Shown: piece by piece, positions 25,324-35,009 of the stretch
Numbering within the stretch: the stretch's first letter is position 1
Layout of the letters: each line of letters begins with the position of its first letter
Assembly (NCBI RefSeq): GCF_009932335.1
Contig: NZ_BLJF01000001.1
Location: forward strand, 1 to 64,000
DNA from: Pseudomonas asiatica
GTDB lineage: Bacteria > Pseudomonadota > Gammaproteobacteria > Pseudomonadales > Pseudomonadaceae
Direction of reading: 5' to 3'
Length of the DNA: 64,000 nucleotides
Notes under the pieces: generated by a model
What the model saw: the letters and a program-made list of their open reading frames with translations, nothing else
Told to the model about the DNA's origin: nothing
The model's database searches: none
Translations under genes and position numbers: made by a program

Positions 25324-27321
25324 GTGCAAGCTAACATTAAAGGTCTGGTAGACCGGCTGGAGCTTTCCCAGGCCAAGGCCATGATGCCTCTCTATGAGGC
25401 CATTTCTAATGCCGTCGATGCTATCGAAGAGCATCAAGACGGCTTTAGCAACCACTCGATTCGTATTCGTCTGGTTGCTTCCCATGATCTCGCCCACCAG
25501 GCCGGAGACGGGACGCTGATCGTAGACGGCTTCGATGTCATTGACGACGGCGTCGGCTTCAATGACAAAAATCTGGCCTCTTTTAAAGAGGCCCACACGC
25601 TGTCAAAGGTGAAGCTTGGTGGGCGAGGTGTTGGCCGTTTTACCTTTCTGAAAGTGTTCTCATCCGTCCGCATTCGCAGCGTCTTCAAGCGCGAGCGGCA
25701 AGCCTTGCTGCGTGAGTTCGACTTTAGCATCGAAGATGAGCTTAAGGGCGCGGATGTCACGACCGAGGTCAAACTGACCCCAGGCACGACGACTTCTCTG
25801 CGGGGCATGAACGAGAAGTATCGCGCTGGGTGGCCCACACAGCCCGAGATGATTGCCGAGCGCGTGATAACGCATTTCTTGATCCGTTTTGCGGCCCGCT
25901 CCTGCCCGCCGATGACGCTGGAATTACCTGGTCACGCGCCGATTGACCTGCACGCACTGTTCCAGTCGACGGTGCTGGCCCACATTGAAGAGCAGTTCTT
26001 CGATGTGTCCGGCCACACGTTCGCCTTGCAGGCCTATCGACACCGTGATGGCCGTTCGCGTCATGAGCTGAACCTGTGCGCCAACGGGCGTGAAGTCACC
26101 ACCACCAAGCTGCGTGATCTGCTGCCGGAGCTGCCAGAGAAGTTTCTGGATGACGAGCAGTCGCCGTACACCCTCATTGTGCTAGTGACCGGGGAGTATC
26201 TGGACGACCACGCCAACCAGGAGCGCACGCGGATCGCGTTCCAGAGCGATGAAGAGCCCGAGTTGGAGCAGACGCTTGTCTCTCGTCGCGCCTTGAACCA
26301 GGGCATCACCGGCGCATTGCGACCCTTGCTCACTGGCGACCTGAAGTCAACCAATGAAGAAAAGCGCGTCCAGATCGAAAAATTCGTCGAACAGGCGCCC
26401 GAGTACAGGGCGCTGACTCATCCACGCTACCGAGAAATCATTGAGCAGAGGATTCAACCTGGCTTGTCAGACGAGAAGCTGGATGAAGCGCTCTTGCATG
26501 TCAAACGGGACGTTGAAGACAGTGTTCGCAAGGATCTGCGTCATGCGGCCACCTACTTTGAGAGTGAGTCGTTTGAACAGTACGCCGAACGCTTCCAAAC
26601 GCTCGCCGAACAGGCTAACGAGCTAGGCAAGGCTGAGCTTGCGAAGTACATCACTCATCGTCGGACGATTCTTGACCTGATGTCACTGAGCCTCAAGAAG
26701 CGACGCTCGGACAACAAATACCCCCTTGAACGGGTTTTGCACAAGATGCTTTTCCCCATGGGTGTAACTTCGAAGGATATTTTTTTTGAGCAGCAAAACC
26801 TTTGGGTGATTGACGAACGACTTTGTTATCACACGCTGCTCACCTCAGATAAGAAACTGAAATCGATCGAGGGCCTTGAAGACACTTCCGGCAAGGAGCC
26901 CGACATCTGCGCCTTCTTCTACGACACCCCCATTGGTGTACGGGAAGAAGAGGACTCCACGGGGGCGATTGTTGTAATTGAGTTCAAACGCCCCGGCCGT
27001 GACGACTATCAGACGGATCCCGCCCAGCAGATCATCAAGAGGTTTGTCGAGATTCAAGAGAGCAAACTAGACGACGTGGATGGAAGACCCATCAACGCAC
27101 GTGGCATTCGGTTTTTTGGCTATTTGATTGCAGATTTAACGCCTTCTCTAAAGCGAGAGATGCGCATGAACTATCACGAGTCGATTGACGGCGAAGGCTA
27201 TTTTAAGACGCTCACAGGCGGCAACGGATACGTTGAAATAATTTCCTATGACAAGCTTATAAAAGACGCAGCGCGGAGAAATCGCGTGCTCTTCGAGAGG
27301 CTTGGTCTGCACAAGAACTAA
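25324..27321 (+). CDS. GHKL-ATPase (Hsp90/MutL-like) protein with nuclease-like C-terminus
   Basis: 665 residues from a GTG preceded by AGGGAG. The N-terminus is a GHKL ATP-binding domain: N-box EAISNAVDAI (E25, N29, D32), G1 box DDGVGF at 74-79 and G2 box GGRGVGRF at 99-106. The C-terminal region near 545-565 has VVIEFKRPGRDDY, which fits the E-x-K core of a PD-(D/E)XK nuclease. Combined, this resembles GHKL proteins that clamp and cut DNA. It lies between TrlF and the methyltransferase, 13 bp before the latter, so it should act in the same complex or pathway. Confidence 0.75.
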   Translation: MQANIKGLVDRLELSQAKAMMPLYEAISNAVDAIEEHQDGFSNHSIRIRLVASHDLAHQAGDGTLIVDGFDVIDDGVGFNDKNLASFKEAHTLSKVKLGGRGVGRFTFLKVFSSVRIRSVFKRERQALLREFDFSIEDELKGADVTTEVKLTPGTTTSLRGMNEKYRAGWPTQPEMIAERVITHFLIRFAARSCPPMTLELPGHAPIDLHALFQSTVLAHIEEQFFDVSGHTFALQAYRHRDGRSRHELNLCANGREVTTTKLRDLLPELPEKFLDDEQSPYTLIVLVTGEYLDDHANQERTRIAFQSDEEPELEQTLVSRRALNQGITGALRPLLTGDLKSTNEEKRVQIEKFVEQAPEYRALTHPRYREIIEQRIQPGLSDEKLDEALLHVKRDVEDSVRKDLRHAATYFESESFEQYAERFQTLAEQANELGKAELAKYITHRRTILDLMSLSLKKRRSDNKYPLERVLHKMLFPMGVTSKDIFFEQQNLWVIDERLCYHTLLTSDKKLKSIEGLEDTSGKEPDICAFFYDTPIGVREEEDSTGAIVVIEFKRPGRDDYQTDPAQQIIKRFVEIQESKLDDVDGRPINARGIRFFGYLIADLTPSLKREMRMNYHESIDGEGYFKTLTGGNGYVEIISYDKLIKDAARRNRVLFERLGLHKN

Positions 27322-27333
27322 GGTGTCACCACA

Positions 27334-29025
27334 ATGAGCAAGCAAAAACTCGAACTCACCTGGATCGGCAAGGACAAGCGTCCCAAGCTGGAACCGCGCA
27401 TTCTGCTGGAAGATCCGGCGAAGTCGTATCACTCCAGTCATCGCATGACGGAAAACGATATCTTTGATAACCGGTTGATATTCGGTGACAACCTCCTGGC
27501 TCTGAAGGCGCTGGAGCAGGAGTTTTCCGGCAAGGTGAAGTGTGTGTTCATCGATCCGCCGTACAACACCGGCAGTGCCTTCACCCATTACGACGACGGG
27601 CTGGAGCATTCGATTTGGCTAGGCTTGATGCGGGATCGACTGGAGATCATTCAACGATTGTTGTCGGAGGATGGGTCTTTATGGATCGCTATTGATGATA
27701 ATGAAGGGCATTACTTAAAGGTCTTGTGTGACGAGATTTTTGGACGTCAGGCATTTATTACATCAATGGTCTGGGAGAATTTTTATGGTCGGAGTAATGC
27801 TGCGGCAATTTCTCCTGCGCATAACTATATTCTCCTGTATTCCCCGATGGGTCAGGATTGGAAGAAGGTCCGAAACCTTCTTCCTCGTGGAGAGGAAAGT
27901 GCCGGTAAATATAAGAATCTTGATGGTGATCCACGGGGGGCTTGGCGTCTGGGGCCAATATTCGCAGGTGGTGAACGTCATGATGGGCTTATGTACACAA
28001 TTAAAACTCCGTCAGGGAGAGAGGTGCGCCCTCCGAAGGGAAGCCATTGGCGCATGCTAGAGGACCAATTTTGGCGAATGGTTGATGAGGGTAGGATCGT
28101 TTTTGGTGAGAGTGGCGACAATAATCCGGCCGTGAAGTTGTTTTTGAGTGAAGTCCAAGAGGGGTTGGTGCCCAGGACTTGGTGGCCACACACTGATGTA
28201 GGGCACTCTCAAGAGGCTAAGCGAGAGATTCAAGCCCTTTTCCCGGGAGAGATCCCTTTTGATACTCCCAAGCCTGAGCGCTTGCTTGCACAAATTATAA
28301 CGATTGCGACCAACCCAGGAGATGTTGTACTCGACTCTTTCGCTGGCTCTGGTACCACTGGCGCAGTTGCGCACAAGATGGGGCGCCGCTGGATCATGGT
28401 CGAGTTGGGTGAGCACTGTGATACTTGTATTACCCCGCGTATGCAGAAGGTTATCGACGGAACCGACCAAGGAGGTATCAGCAAGGTGGTCAACTGGCAG
28501 GGCGGCGGTGGCTTCCGCTACTACAAGCTGGCCCCCACACTGATCGTCAATGACCGCTGGGGCAATTCGGTGATCAATCCGGAGTACAACGCCGCCATGC
28601 TGGCCGAGGCACTGGCTAAGCTGGAAGGCTTCACCTATGGGCCCTCGGAAACCCACTGGTGGATGCACGGTCATTCCAGCGAGCGCGATTTCATCTACGT
28701 CACCACCCAGAACCTGTCCACCGAACAGTTACAGGCACTGGCCGATGACGTGGGGGCCGAGCAGAGCCTGCTGGTTTGCTGTGCCGCCTTCCACGGCGTG
28801 AACGCTGCTCAGGCCGAAGCACGCTGGCCGAACCTGACGTTGAAAAAGATCCCCAAGATGGTGCTGACGCGCTGTGAGTGGGGCCACGACGACTACAGCC
28901 TGAACGTAGCCAACCTGCCGCTGGCTGAGCAACCCGTTGTCGCGCCCGAGCCAGTGAAAGAAGGCAAAAAGAGCAAGGTCGCTGAGCCGGCACAAGCCGC
29001 GCTATTTGGTGAAGACGAGGCGTGA
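27334..29025 (+). CDS. Type III Mod-like site-specific DNA methyltransferase
   Basis: 563 residues. Catalytic motif DPPYNTG at 74-80 comes before the AdoMet-binding motif FAGSGTTG at 336-343, the order of beta-class adenine/cytosine-N4 methyltransferases such as Mod and Type III enzymes. The target recognition part lies between the two. That middle segment (about 27,650-28,450) is visibly richer in A and T than either flank, suggesting that the recognition domain was exchanged by recombination. The protein would mark host DNA so that the neighbouring Res-like enzyme and helicases act only on unmodified DNA. Confidence 0.9.
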   Translation: MSKQKLELTWIGKDKRPKLEPRILLEDPAKSYHSSHRMTENDIFDNRLIFGDNLLALKALEQEFSGKVKCVFIDPPYNTGSAFTHYDDGLEHSIWLGLMRDRLEIIQRLLSEDGSLWIAIDDNEGHYLKVLCDEIFGRQAFITSMVWENFYGRSNAAAISPAHNYILLYSPMGQDWKKVRNLLPRGEESAGKYKNLDGDPRGAWRLGPIFAGGERHDGLMYTIKTPSGREVRPPKGSHWRMLEDQFWRMVDEGRIVFGESGDNNPAVKLFLSEVQEGLVPRTWWPHTDVGHSQEAKREIQALFPGEIPFDTPKPERLLAQIITIATNPGDVVLDSFAGSGTTGAVAHKMGRRWIMVELGEHCDTCITPRMQKVIDGTDQGGISKVVNWQGGGGFRYYKLAPTLIVNDRWGNSVINPEYNAAMLAEALAKLEGFTYGPSETHWWMHGHSSERDFIYVTTQNLSTEQLQALADDVGAEQSLLVCCAAFHGVNAAQAEARWPNLTLKKIPKMVLTRCEWGHDDYSLNVANLPLAEQPVVAPEPVKEGKKSKVAEPAQAALFGEDEA

Positions 29026-29077
29026 TGCCTGAAAGCCGCGCAAAGCCTGCCGGCTACAAGGAACAAAGGAAGAAAGT

Positions 29078-31846
29078 ATGAGCAGTACGCGTATTCAACA
29101 TCACGTTTCCGGGCGCCTGTCGCTGCGCCCGCCGCAGGCCGAGTCGCTGAGCAAGTTGGTGCAGGCGTTGGGCTCTGCGCCGGAGCTGCTGGAACATCAG
29201 CAGAGCGTGCGGGCGATCCTCGATACCCTGAAGGCACAGTTCCCGACCCTGGAAGACTTCGAGCGCGACTTCCCGTCACTGTGCTTCTCGCTGGCCACCG
29301 GTGTGGGTAAGACCCGGCTGATGGGCGCCTTCATTGCTTATCTGCACCTTGAGCACCAGATCAACAACTTCTTCGTGCTCGCGCCGAACCTGACCATCTA
29401 CAACAAGCTGATCAACGACTTCACCCCGAACACGCCCAAGTACGTATTCAAGGGCATCGGCGAGTTCTCGATCAATGTGCCGCGGGTCATCACTGGCGAC
29501 AATTACGACCAGCAGAACATCCTCGGTGGTGAGTTGTTCGGCGAGGTTCGCATTAATATCTTCAACATCGCCAAGATCAGCTCTGAGGTGCGCGGAGGTA
29601 AGGAGCCGCGGATCAAACGGATGCGCGAGGTGCTGGGTGACAGCTACTTCAACCATCTGTCCGACCTGGAGGATCTGGTGCTGCTGATGGATGAGTCGCA
29701 CCGCTACCGCGCCCAGGCCGGGATGCGGGCGATAAACGAGCTCAAGCCGCTGTTCGGCCTGGAAGTGACCGCTACTCCCTTCACGGAGTCGAGCAAGGGG
29801 CCGGTGCCGTTCAAGAACGTCGTGATGGACTACCCGCTGGCTCGTGCCATCGAAGACGGCTTCGTCAAGGAACCGGCCGTGGTCACTCAACGCGATTTCA
29901 ACGCCAGGCAGCATACGCCGGAAGAAGTGGAGCGGGTCAAGCTGGAGGACGGCGTGCGCCTGCACGAGGCGACCAAGGCCGAGCTGCTGACCTACGCCCG
30001 CGAAAACGACGCCAGGGTGGTGAAGCCCTTCATGCTGGTGATCGCTCGCGACACCGCCCATGCCGGACAACTGCTGGCGTTGCTGGAATCGGATGTCTTC
30101 TTCGAGGGGCGCTATCGCGGCAAGGCCATCCAGGTCGACTCCAGCAAGAGCGGTAAGGATGAAGAGGAAATGATCACCCGCCTGCTGGCCGTGGAAAGCG
30201 TGGATGAGCCGACCGAGATCGTCATCCACGTCAATATGCTCAAGGAGGGCTGGGACGTTACCAACCTGTACACCATCGTTCCGCTGCGGGCCGCCAATGC
30301 ACGCACGCTGATCGAGCAGTCAATCGGCCGCGGCCTGCGCCTGCCCTATGGCAAACGCACCGGAGTGGAGGCCGTGGATCGCCTGAACATCGTCGCTCAC
30401 GACAAGTTCCAGGAAATTATCGACGAGGCCAACCGCGGCGATTCGCCAATCCGCCTCAAGCAGGTAATTCTCGATGCGCCCAAGGCGGACGATAACAAGA
30501 CCAGCGTGCAGGTGCAGTCCGGTGCGCATGCGGTGCTCGGCCTGAGCGAAGGCACAGCGCAGCCGGCTGCAGAGCAAGAGAGCGAGTCTGGCGAGGCAAG
30601 CAGTACAGGCGCGAACGCCGAAACACTAAAACCTTCGCCGATTTTCACCACTGATGCAGAGAGGCAGGCCGCCCGTGTGGTGATGGAGGTCATCGGCCAG
30701 TACGAAACTCGCCGTGATCTGGTGCCAAGCAGCAAGGATTTGCTTAAGAAGGAGGTGCAGGAGCAGATCAAGGCCGAAGTCGCCGAGCGCCTTAAGCCCC
30801 AGCAGGGCTCGTTGTTGGAAGGACAGGACGCGACTGCACCTGAGCTGAATCTGGATGAAGTGGTGGCCAAAACCGCCGAAGTGGTGGTGCAGAAGACCAT
30901 CGATATTCCGCGCATCACGGTAGTGCCGACCGGCGAGGTAACCTCGGGTTACCACCCGTTCACGCTGGGCGATCTGCCCAACTACCAGCCGGGCCAGCGC
31001 GAGCTCCTTGTGCAGGAGCTGCGCACCAGCAAGCAGTCCACGTTGAGCCGCGAAAGCGGTATCCGCGAAAAGCGCCTGGAGGACTATATCGTTAAGAAGC
31101 TGATCGACTTTGATGACGTGGATTATTTCACTCAGGCCGAGCTGCTCTACAACCTGGCCGAGCAGGCGGTGGCCCACTACCAGAAGCAGAACTATGTCGA
31201 AAGCGAGCTGCACGAGATCCTCGATACTCACGGTGCAGATCTGGCCCGCCTGATCCATGCAGAAATGCACAAGCACTTCTGGGAAGAGGCCAGCGGCTAC
31301 GAGGTCAAGGTCAGCCGCGGCTTCACCGAGCTCAAGCCCTGCAACTACACGGTAGCGGCTAACCAACCGGTACACCGCGTGCGCGAAACAGTCACCGAGA
31401 CTAGCCGGATCAAGCAGATGCTGTTCGGCGGCTTCACCCGCTGCCTGTACCCGCTGCAGAAGTTCGATTCGGACACCGAGCGGCGCTTTGCCGTGATCCT
31501 TGAGCGCGAAGCCCTGAAGTGGCTTAAGCCGGCTAAGGGGCAGTTCCAGATATTCTACAAGCTCGGTGCTGAGCAGCCGGAGTATGTGCCGGACTTCGTA
31601 GTGGAGACGGACAGCTGTATTTTCCTCGCCGAAACCAAGGCTGCCAGCGACCTGGAGACCCAGGAAGTGCAGGCCAAGGCTGCCGCTGCTGCACAGTGGG
31701 CCAAGCATGCCTCCGACTACGCAAAGAGCGTCGGCGGCAAGCCCTGGAAGTATCTGCTGATCCCGCACAGCGAAGTAGCCGAGGCGAAGCGATTGATGGA
31801 CTATCTGAGGTTTGAGGTAAAGGCAGCTGTATCGGTGGTGAGCTGA
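29078..31846 (+). CDS. Type III Res-like helicase-nuclease
   Basis: 922 residues. SF2 helicase motifs are ATGVGKT at 73-79, MDESHRYRA near 205, VTATPF, and in the second domain NMLKEGWDVTN and QSIGRGLRLP. A C-terminal PD-(D/E)XK nuclease is suggested by VPDFVVETDSCIFLAETKA near 837-855. This is the restriction partner of Mod-like methyltransferases: it translocates on DNA and cuts when the site is unmethylated. It follows the methyltransferase by 52 bp, with AAGGAAGAAAG just before the ATG. Confidence 0.85.
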   Translation: MSSTRIQHHVSGRLSLRPPQAESLSKLVQALGSAPELLEHQQSVRAILDTLKAQFPTLEDFERDFPSLCFSLATGVGKTRLMGAFIAYLHLEHQINNFFVLAPNLTIYNKLINDFTPNTPKYVFKGIGEFSINVPRVITGDNYDQQNILGGELFGEVRINIFNIAKISSEVRGGKEPRIKRMREVLGDSYFNHLSDLEDLVLLMDESHRYRAQAGMRAINELKPLFGLEVTATPFTESSKGPVPFKNVVMDYPLARAIEDGFVKEPAVVTQRDFNARQHTPEEVERVKLEDGVRLHEATKAELLTYARENDARVVKPFMLVIARDTAHAGQLLALLESDVFFEGRYRGKAIQVDSSKSGKDEEEMITRLLAVESVDEPTEIVIHVNMLKEGWDVTNLYTIVPLRAANARTLIEQSIGRGLRLPYGKRTGVEAVDRLNIVAHDKFQEIIDEANRGDSPIRLKQVILDAPKADDNKTSVQVQSGAHAVLGLSEGTAQPAAEQESESGEASSTGANAETLKPSPIFTTDAERQAARVVMEVIGQYETRRDLVPSSKDLLKKEVQEQIKAEVAERLKPQQGSLLEGQDATAPELNLDEVVAKTAEVVVQKTIDIPRITVVPTGEVTSGYHPFTLGDLPNYQPGQRELLVQELRTSKQSTLSRESGIREKRLEDYIVKKLIDFDDVDYFTQAELLYNLAEQAVAHYQKQNYVESELHEILDTHGADLARLIHAEMHKHFWEEASGYEVKVSRGFTELKPCNYTVAANQPVHRVRETVTETSRIKQMLFGGFTRCLYPLQKFDSDTERRFAVILEREALKWLKPAKGQFQIFYKLGAEQPEYVPDFVVETDSCIFLAETKAASDLETQEVQAKAAAAAQWAKHASDYAKSVGGKPWKYLLIPHSEVAEAKRLMDYLRFEVKAAVSVVS

Positions 31847-31983
31847 AAGGTGTAGGGCTGAGCAATAGGCCCGAATGACTCAGTGCTCCAGGTGCTTTCT
31901 GTGTCTGGAGCAAAGGGTTTTCTGTTCGCGGAGCGGACTTTGAAGATGAGGTCCGGCCGCAAAGGCATATCCGAGGGAACGAC

Positions 31984-34116
31984 GTGAAAGCGACCGAAGC
32001 CAATCTGCTCAAGTTTCTCCGCAAGTCACCGCAGTTTGTCATTCCGATTTACCAGCGCAACTATTCCTGGACAGAAGAACAGTGCCGTCAGCTGTGGTCG
32101 GACATCCATCGTGCCGGGCGTGAGAAGTCCGTCAATGCCCATTTCATCGGTTCCATCGTGTACATCGAGCGCGCCCTGTCGTCGGTCACCAGTCCGGAAG
32201 CATTGCTGGTCATCGATGGGCAGCAGCGCCTGACAACCTGTACTCTGCTGATCGCTGCATTATCCAGTCATATCGAGAGTCTTCCTGATGATCAGTTGAC
32301 GGCGCTTGATGAGCTGCTGGAGACGTTCTCGGCCAGGAAGCTGCGCAATTACTATCTGCTCAACCCCGATGAGGACGGCGACCGTCACTTCAAGCTGATT
32401 CTTTCGGAAACCGACAAGGAATCGCTGCTGGCAATCCTCAAGCAAGCGCCGATGCCTGCCGAGCGCAGCACCCGCATTCAGGAGAACTTTCAGCTTTTCC
32501 AGTCCCTGCTGAGACAGAATAGTTCCGAACTGGTTGCGATCTGTGAAGGGCTCGCGAAGCTGGTCATCGTCGATGTCTCCCTTGATCGTGGTCAGGATAA
32601 TCCGCAGCTGATTTTCGAAAGCATGAACTCCACCGGCCTGGAGCTCAGTCAGGCCGACCTGATTCGCAACTACATCCTAATGGGGCTGGAGCCTGCGCTG
32701 CAGACGGAGTTGTATAAAAGCTATTGGCGCCCCATGGAAAAAGCCTTCGGCCAGGCGGCTTATACCCAGCACTTTGATGCCTTTATGCGGCATTACCTGA
32801 CGACCAAGATGGGCGATATTCCGAATGTCCGCCAGGTCTATGTCGCATTCAAGAACTACGCCCGCAACCTGAAAGACGATGTTTCTTCGCTGGTTGCCGA
32901 TATTCATGCCTATGCAACCTATTACTGCGCTATTGCGCTTGGTGCGGAAAGCCACTCGCAGCTCAAGCAGGCTCTCCATGATCTTCGTGAACTTAAGGTC
33001 GATGTTTCATACCCGTTCCTGCTGGATGCTTACCATGATTACAAGACAAACACCCTGAGTGCCGATGAGTTGTGCCAGGTCATACGCTTGGTGGAAGGCT
33101 ATGTATTTCGCCGAGCAGTCTGTGCCATCCCGACAAACTCTCTGAACAAGACATTCGCAGGTCTCTCGCGCACCCTGAAGAAAGACCGCTATCTGGAAAG
33201 TGTGCAGGCCAGCTTCATGCTGCTGCCTTCGTACCGCCGCTTCCCCAGTGATGAAGAGTTTCAGCGCGAGCTCAAGCAGCGAGACCTCTACAACTTCCGT
33301 AGCCGCAGTTACTGGTTGCGTCGTCTTGAAAATCATGGAAGAAAAGAGCGTGTCGCCGTTGAAGACTACACCATCGAGCACATTCTTCCGCAGAATCCCG
33401 AGCTTTCTCCGACCTGGAAGGCTGAACTTGGCGAGGATTGGAAGGTTGTCCAGGAGAGATGGCTGCATACTCTCGGTAATCTGACCTTAACGGGTTACAA
33501 CAGTGAGTACCGCGATCATCCGTTTGCGTTCAAACGCGACCAGGTTACCGACCGGGATGGACACCCCATAGGGTTCGCATACAGCCCGCTCAGGCTGAAT
33601 CAGGGGCTTGGCAATGTGGGTAAATGGGACGAGGCGGCAATCAGGTACCGAGCAGAGCGTCTGGCCAAGGATGCTGAGAGGGTCTGGGATGCTCCACGGC
33701 TGGCTGCGGACATTCTCGATGCATATCGCCCATCGAGTCAGCCGACTAGCAGCCAGTACAGCATTGATGATCACTCGCATTTGTCATCCGGCCCCGTGCG
33801 TGATCTTTTCGAAAGCCTTCGTGCTGCGGTTTTGGAGCTTGACCCATGCGTCAAGGAGGACGTGCTCAAGCTGTATATTGCATACAAGGCAGAAACCAAT
33901 TTTGTCGATATGGTGCCACAAGCCAAGCGACTGCTACTGTCGCTCAACATGCCATTCCATGAGATTGATGATCCTAAGGGGCTGTGCCGAGATGTCACGA
34001 ACCTCGGACGTTGGGGGAATGGTGACGTTGAAGTCGTCTTCACTAGCCACGATGAACTGCCCTATGTGATGGGTTTGATCCGCCAGTCGTTTGATCGGCA
34101 GATGGGAGATATCTAG
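31984..34116 (+). CDS. DUF262 / DUF1524 (GmrSD-like) protein with DUF5655 tail
   Basis: 710 residues from a GTG preceded by GAGGGA. The N-terminal DUF262 domain has YQRNYSW and VIDGQQRLTT near 75, the DGQQR motif of an NTP-binding/hydrolysing ParB-like fold. DUF1524, an HNH-type nuclease, is seen around IEHILPQNPELSP near 463 and LHTLGNLTLTGYN. The end is a DUF5655 domain (about 590-708; LCRDVTNLGRWGNGDVEV). GmrSD-like enzymes cut modified phage DNA. It sits about 135 bp after the Res-like gene and may be the last operon member or a stand-alone Type IV enzyme guarding against phages that evade the methyl-based system. Confidence 0.85.
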   Translation: MKATEANLLKFLRKSPQFVIPIYQRNYSWTEEQCRQLWSDIHRAGREKSVNAHFIGSIVYIERALSSVTSPEALLVIDGQQRLTTCTLLIAALSSHIESLPDDQLTALDELLETFSARKLRNYYLLNPDEDGDRHFKLILSETDKESLLAILKQAPMPAERSTRIQENFQLFQSLLRQNSSELVAICEGLAKLVIVDVSLDRGQDNPQLIFESMNSTGLELSQADLIRNYILMGLEPALQTELYKSYWRPMEKAFGQAAYTQHFDAFMRHYLTTKMGDIPNVRQVYVAFKNYARNLKDDVSSLVADIHAYATYYCAIALGAESHSQLKQALHDLRELKVDVSYPFLLDAYHDYKTNTLSADELCQVIRLVEGYVFRRAVCAIPTNSLNKTFAGLSRTLKKDRYLESVQASFMLLPSYRRFPSDEEFQRELKQRDLYNFRSRSYWLRRLENHGRKERVAVEDYTIEHILPQNPELSPTWKAELGEDWKVVQERWLHTLGNLTLTGYNSEYRDHPFAFKRDQVTDRDGHPIGFAYSPLRLNQGLGNVGKWDEAAIRYRAERLAKDAERVWDAPRLAADILDAYRPSSQPTSSQYSIDDHSHLSSGPVRDLFESLRAAVLELDPCVKEDVLKLYIAYKAETNFVDMVPQAKRLLLSLNMPFHEIDDPKGLCRDVTNLGRWGNGDVEVVFTSHDELPYVMGLIRQSFDRQMGDI

Positions 34117-34465
34117 TCTCCGAGAGCAGTGCCTGCGGTTCACGCAGGCAATGCTCGTAGGAAAACTGCTCACCTACACTGACCTGCTTAATGAATCGTG
34201 GAGGAGCCAGTATCGACAGCCGTTGATCTGTCTAACTAGGGATATACTAATCGGCACCAACCAGATCCAAAGGGCGTACCTTCAACCGGTCGGTCAAGAG
34301 CGTCGGCCAGCTTTCGGGGCCGGAAGCCTGTTCATAATTTCGATATCAGCTGCCGATCCGGCTTTCTCAGCTGATGTGTAGTCACTTCAGAACAAAAAAT
34401 AAAATATTTCCCGTCCTGAAGATTGCTCCTGGTATTCCCAGGAGCAACCTTTTATGCGGAGTCGG
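34117..34465. terminator. Gap with an intrinsic terminator at 34423-34447
   Basis: About 350 bp between converging genes; I see no coding region. A perfect 10-bp stem, TTGCTCCTGG (34423-34432) with CCAGGAGCAA (34438-34447), followed by CCTTTT, should end transcription of the DUF262 gene, and an A-rich stretch on its left may let it also serve the radC-like gene. Confidence 0.75.
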
Positions 34466-34960
34466 CTAGAGATGACCTCGTTCGGCCAACGACACGCAGC
34501 CTTCATGGCCAACCACCACATGATCCAATATGCGGGTGCCGACCATGTTCAAAGCGTTCTTAAGGGTAGTGGTCAAGGTACGATCGGCTTGGCTGGGCTC
34601 TGGATCGCCGGAGGGATGATTGTGAACCATGATGACGGTTGCAGCGTTATGCTCCAAGGCGATCTTCACCACTTCTCGCGGGTACACACTAGCCCCATCC
34701 AGCGTGCCTCTGAACAGTTCTCTAAAGCCTATAACCCTGTGTTTGGAATCAAGCAGCAGAGCAAAGACTTCGTACTCGTGGTACTGCAGCAGTGTTTGCA
34801 GGTGGCTGAAGACCTGCTTGGGTTCAGTCAAGGCCCGGCCTTTAGACAAACGACTCATGGCCAGTTGTTGTGCCATCCGCAGGATGTCGGCCTCGGTGAC
34901 GGGTGATTCCATGACGTAGGTGCCACTCGCCTCACCGGCTTTGAGCTTGTGATATTTCAT
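34466..34960 (-). CDS. radC: RadC-family JAB/MPN protein
   Basis: 164 residues, the C-terminal RadC domain only, without the HhH region of chromosomal RadC. The JAMM metal motif is VHNHPSGDPEPSQAD at 112-126, with His113, His115 and Asp126 as ligands. Short RadC proteins are common passengers of integrative elements and plasmids; despite the name, a repair role is not established. It is the last gene (minus strand) of the element-maintenance block. Confidence 0.85.
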   Translation of the reverse strand: MKYHKLKAGEASGTYVMESPVTEADILRMAQQLAMSRLSKGRALTEPKQVFSHLQTLLQYHEYEVFALLLDSKHRVIGFRELFRGTLDGASVYPREVVKIALEHNAATVIMVHNHPSGDPEPSQADRTLTTTLKNALNMVGTRILDHVVVGHEGCVSLAERGHL

Positions 34961-35009
34961 GATGCTATTCCTGTAAGAATGAGGAAGGCTGGGGAGGTTG
35001 AGCAGAGCG

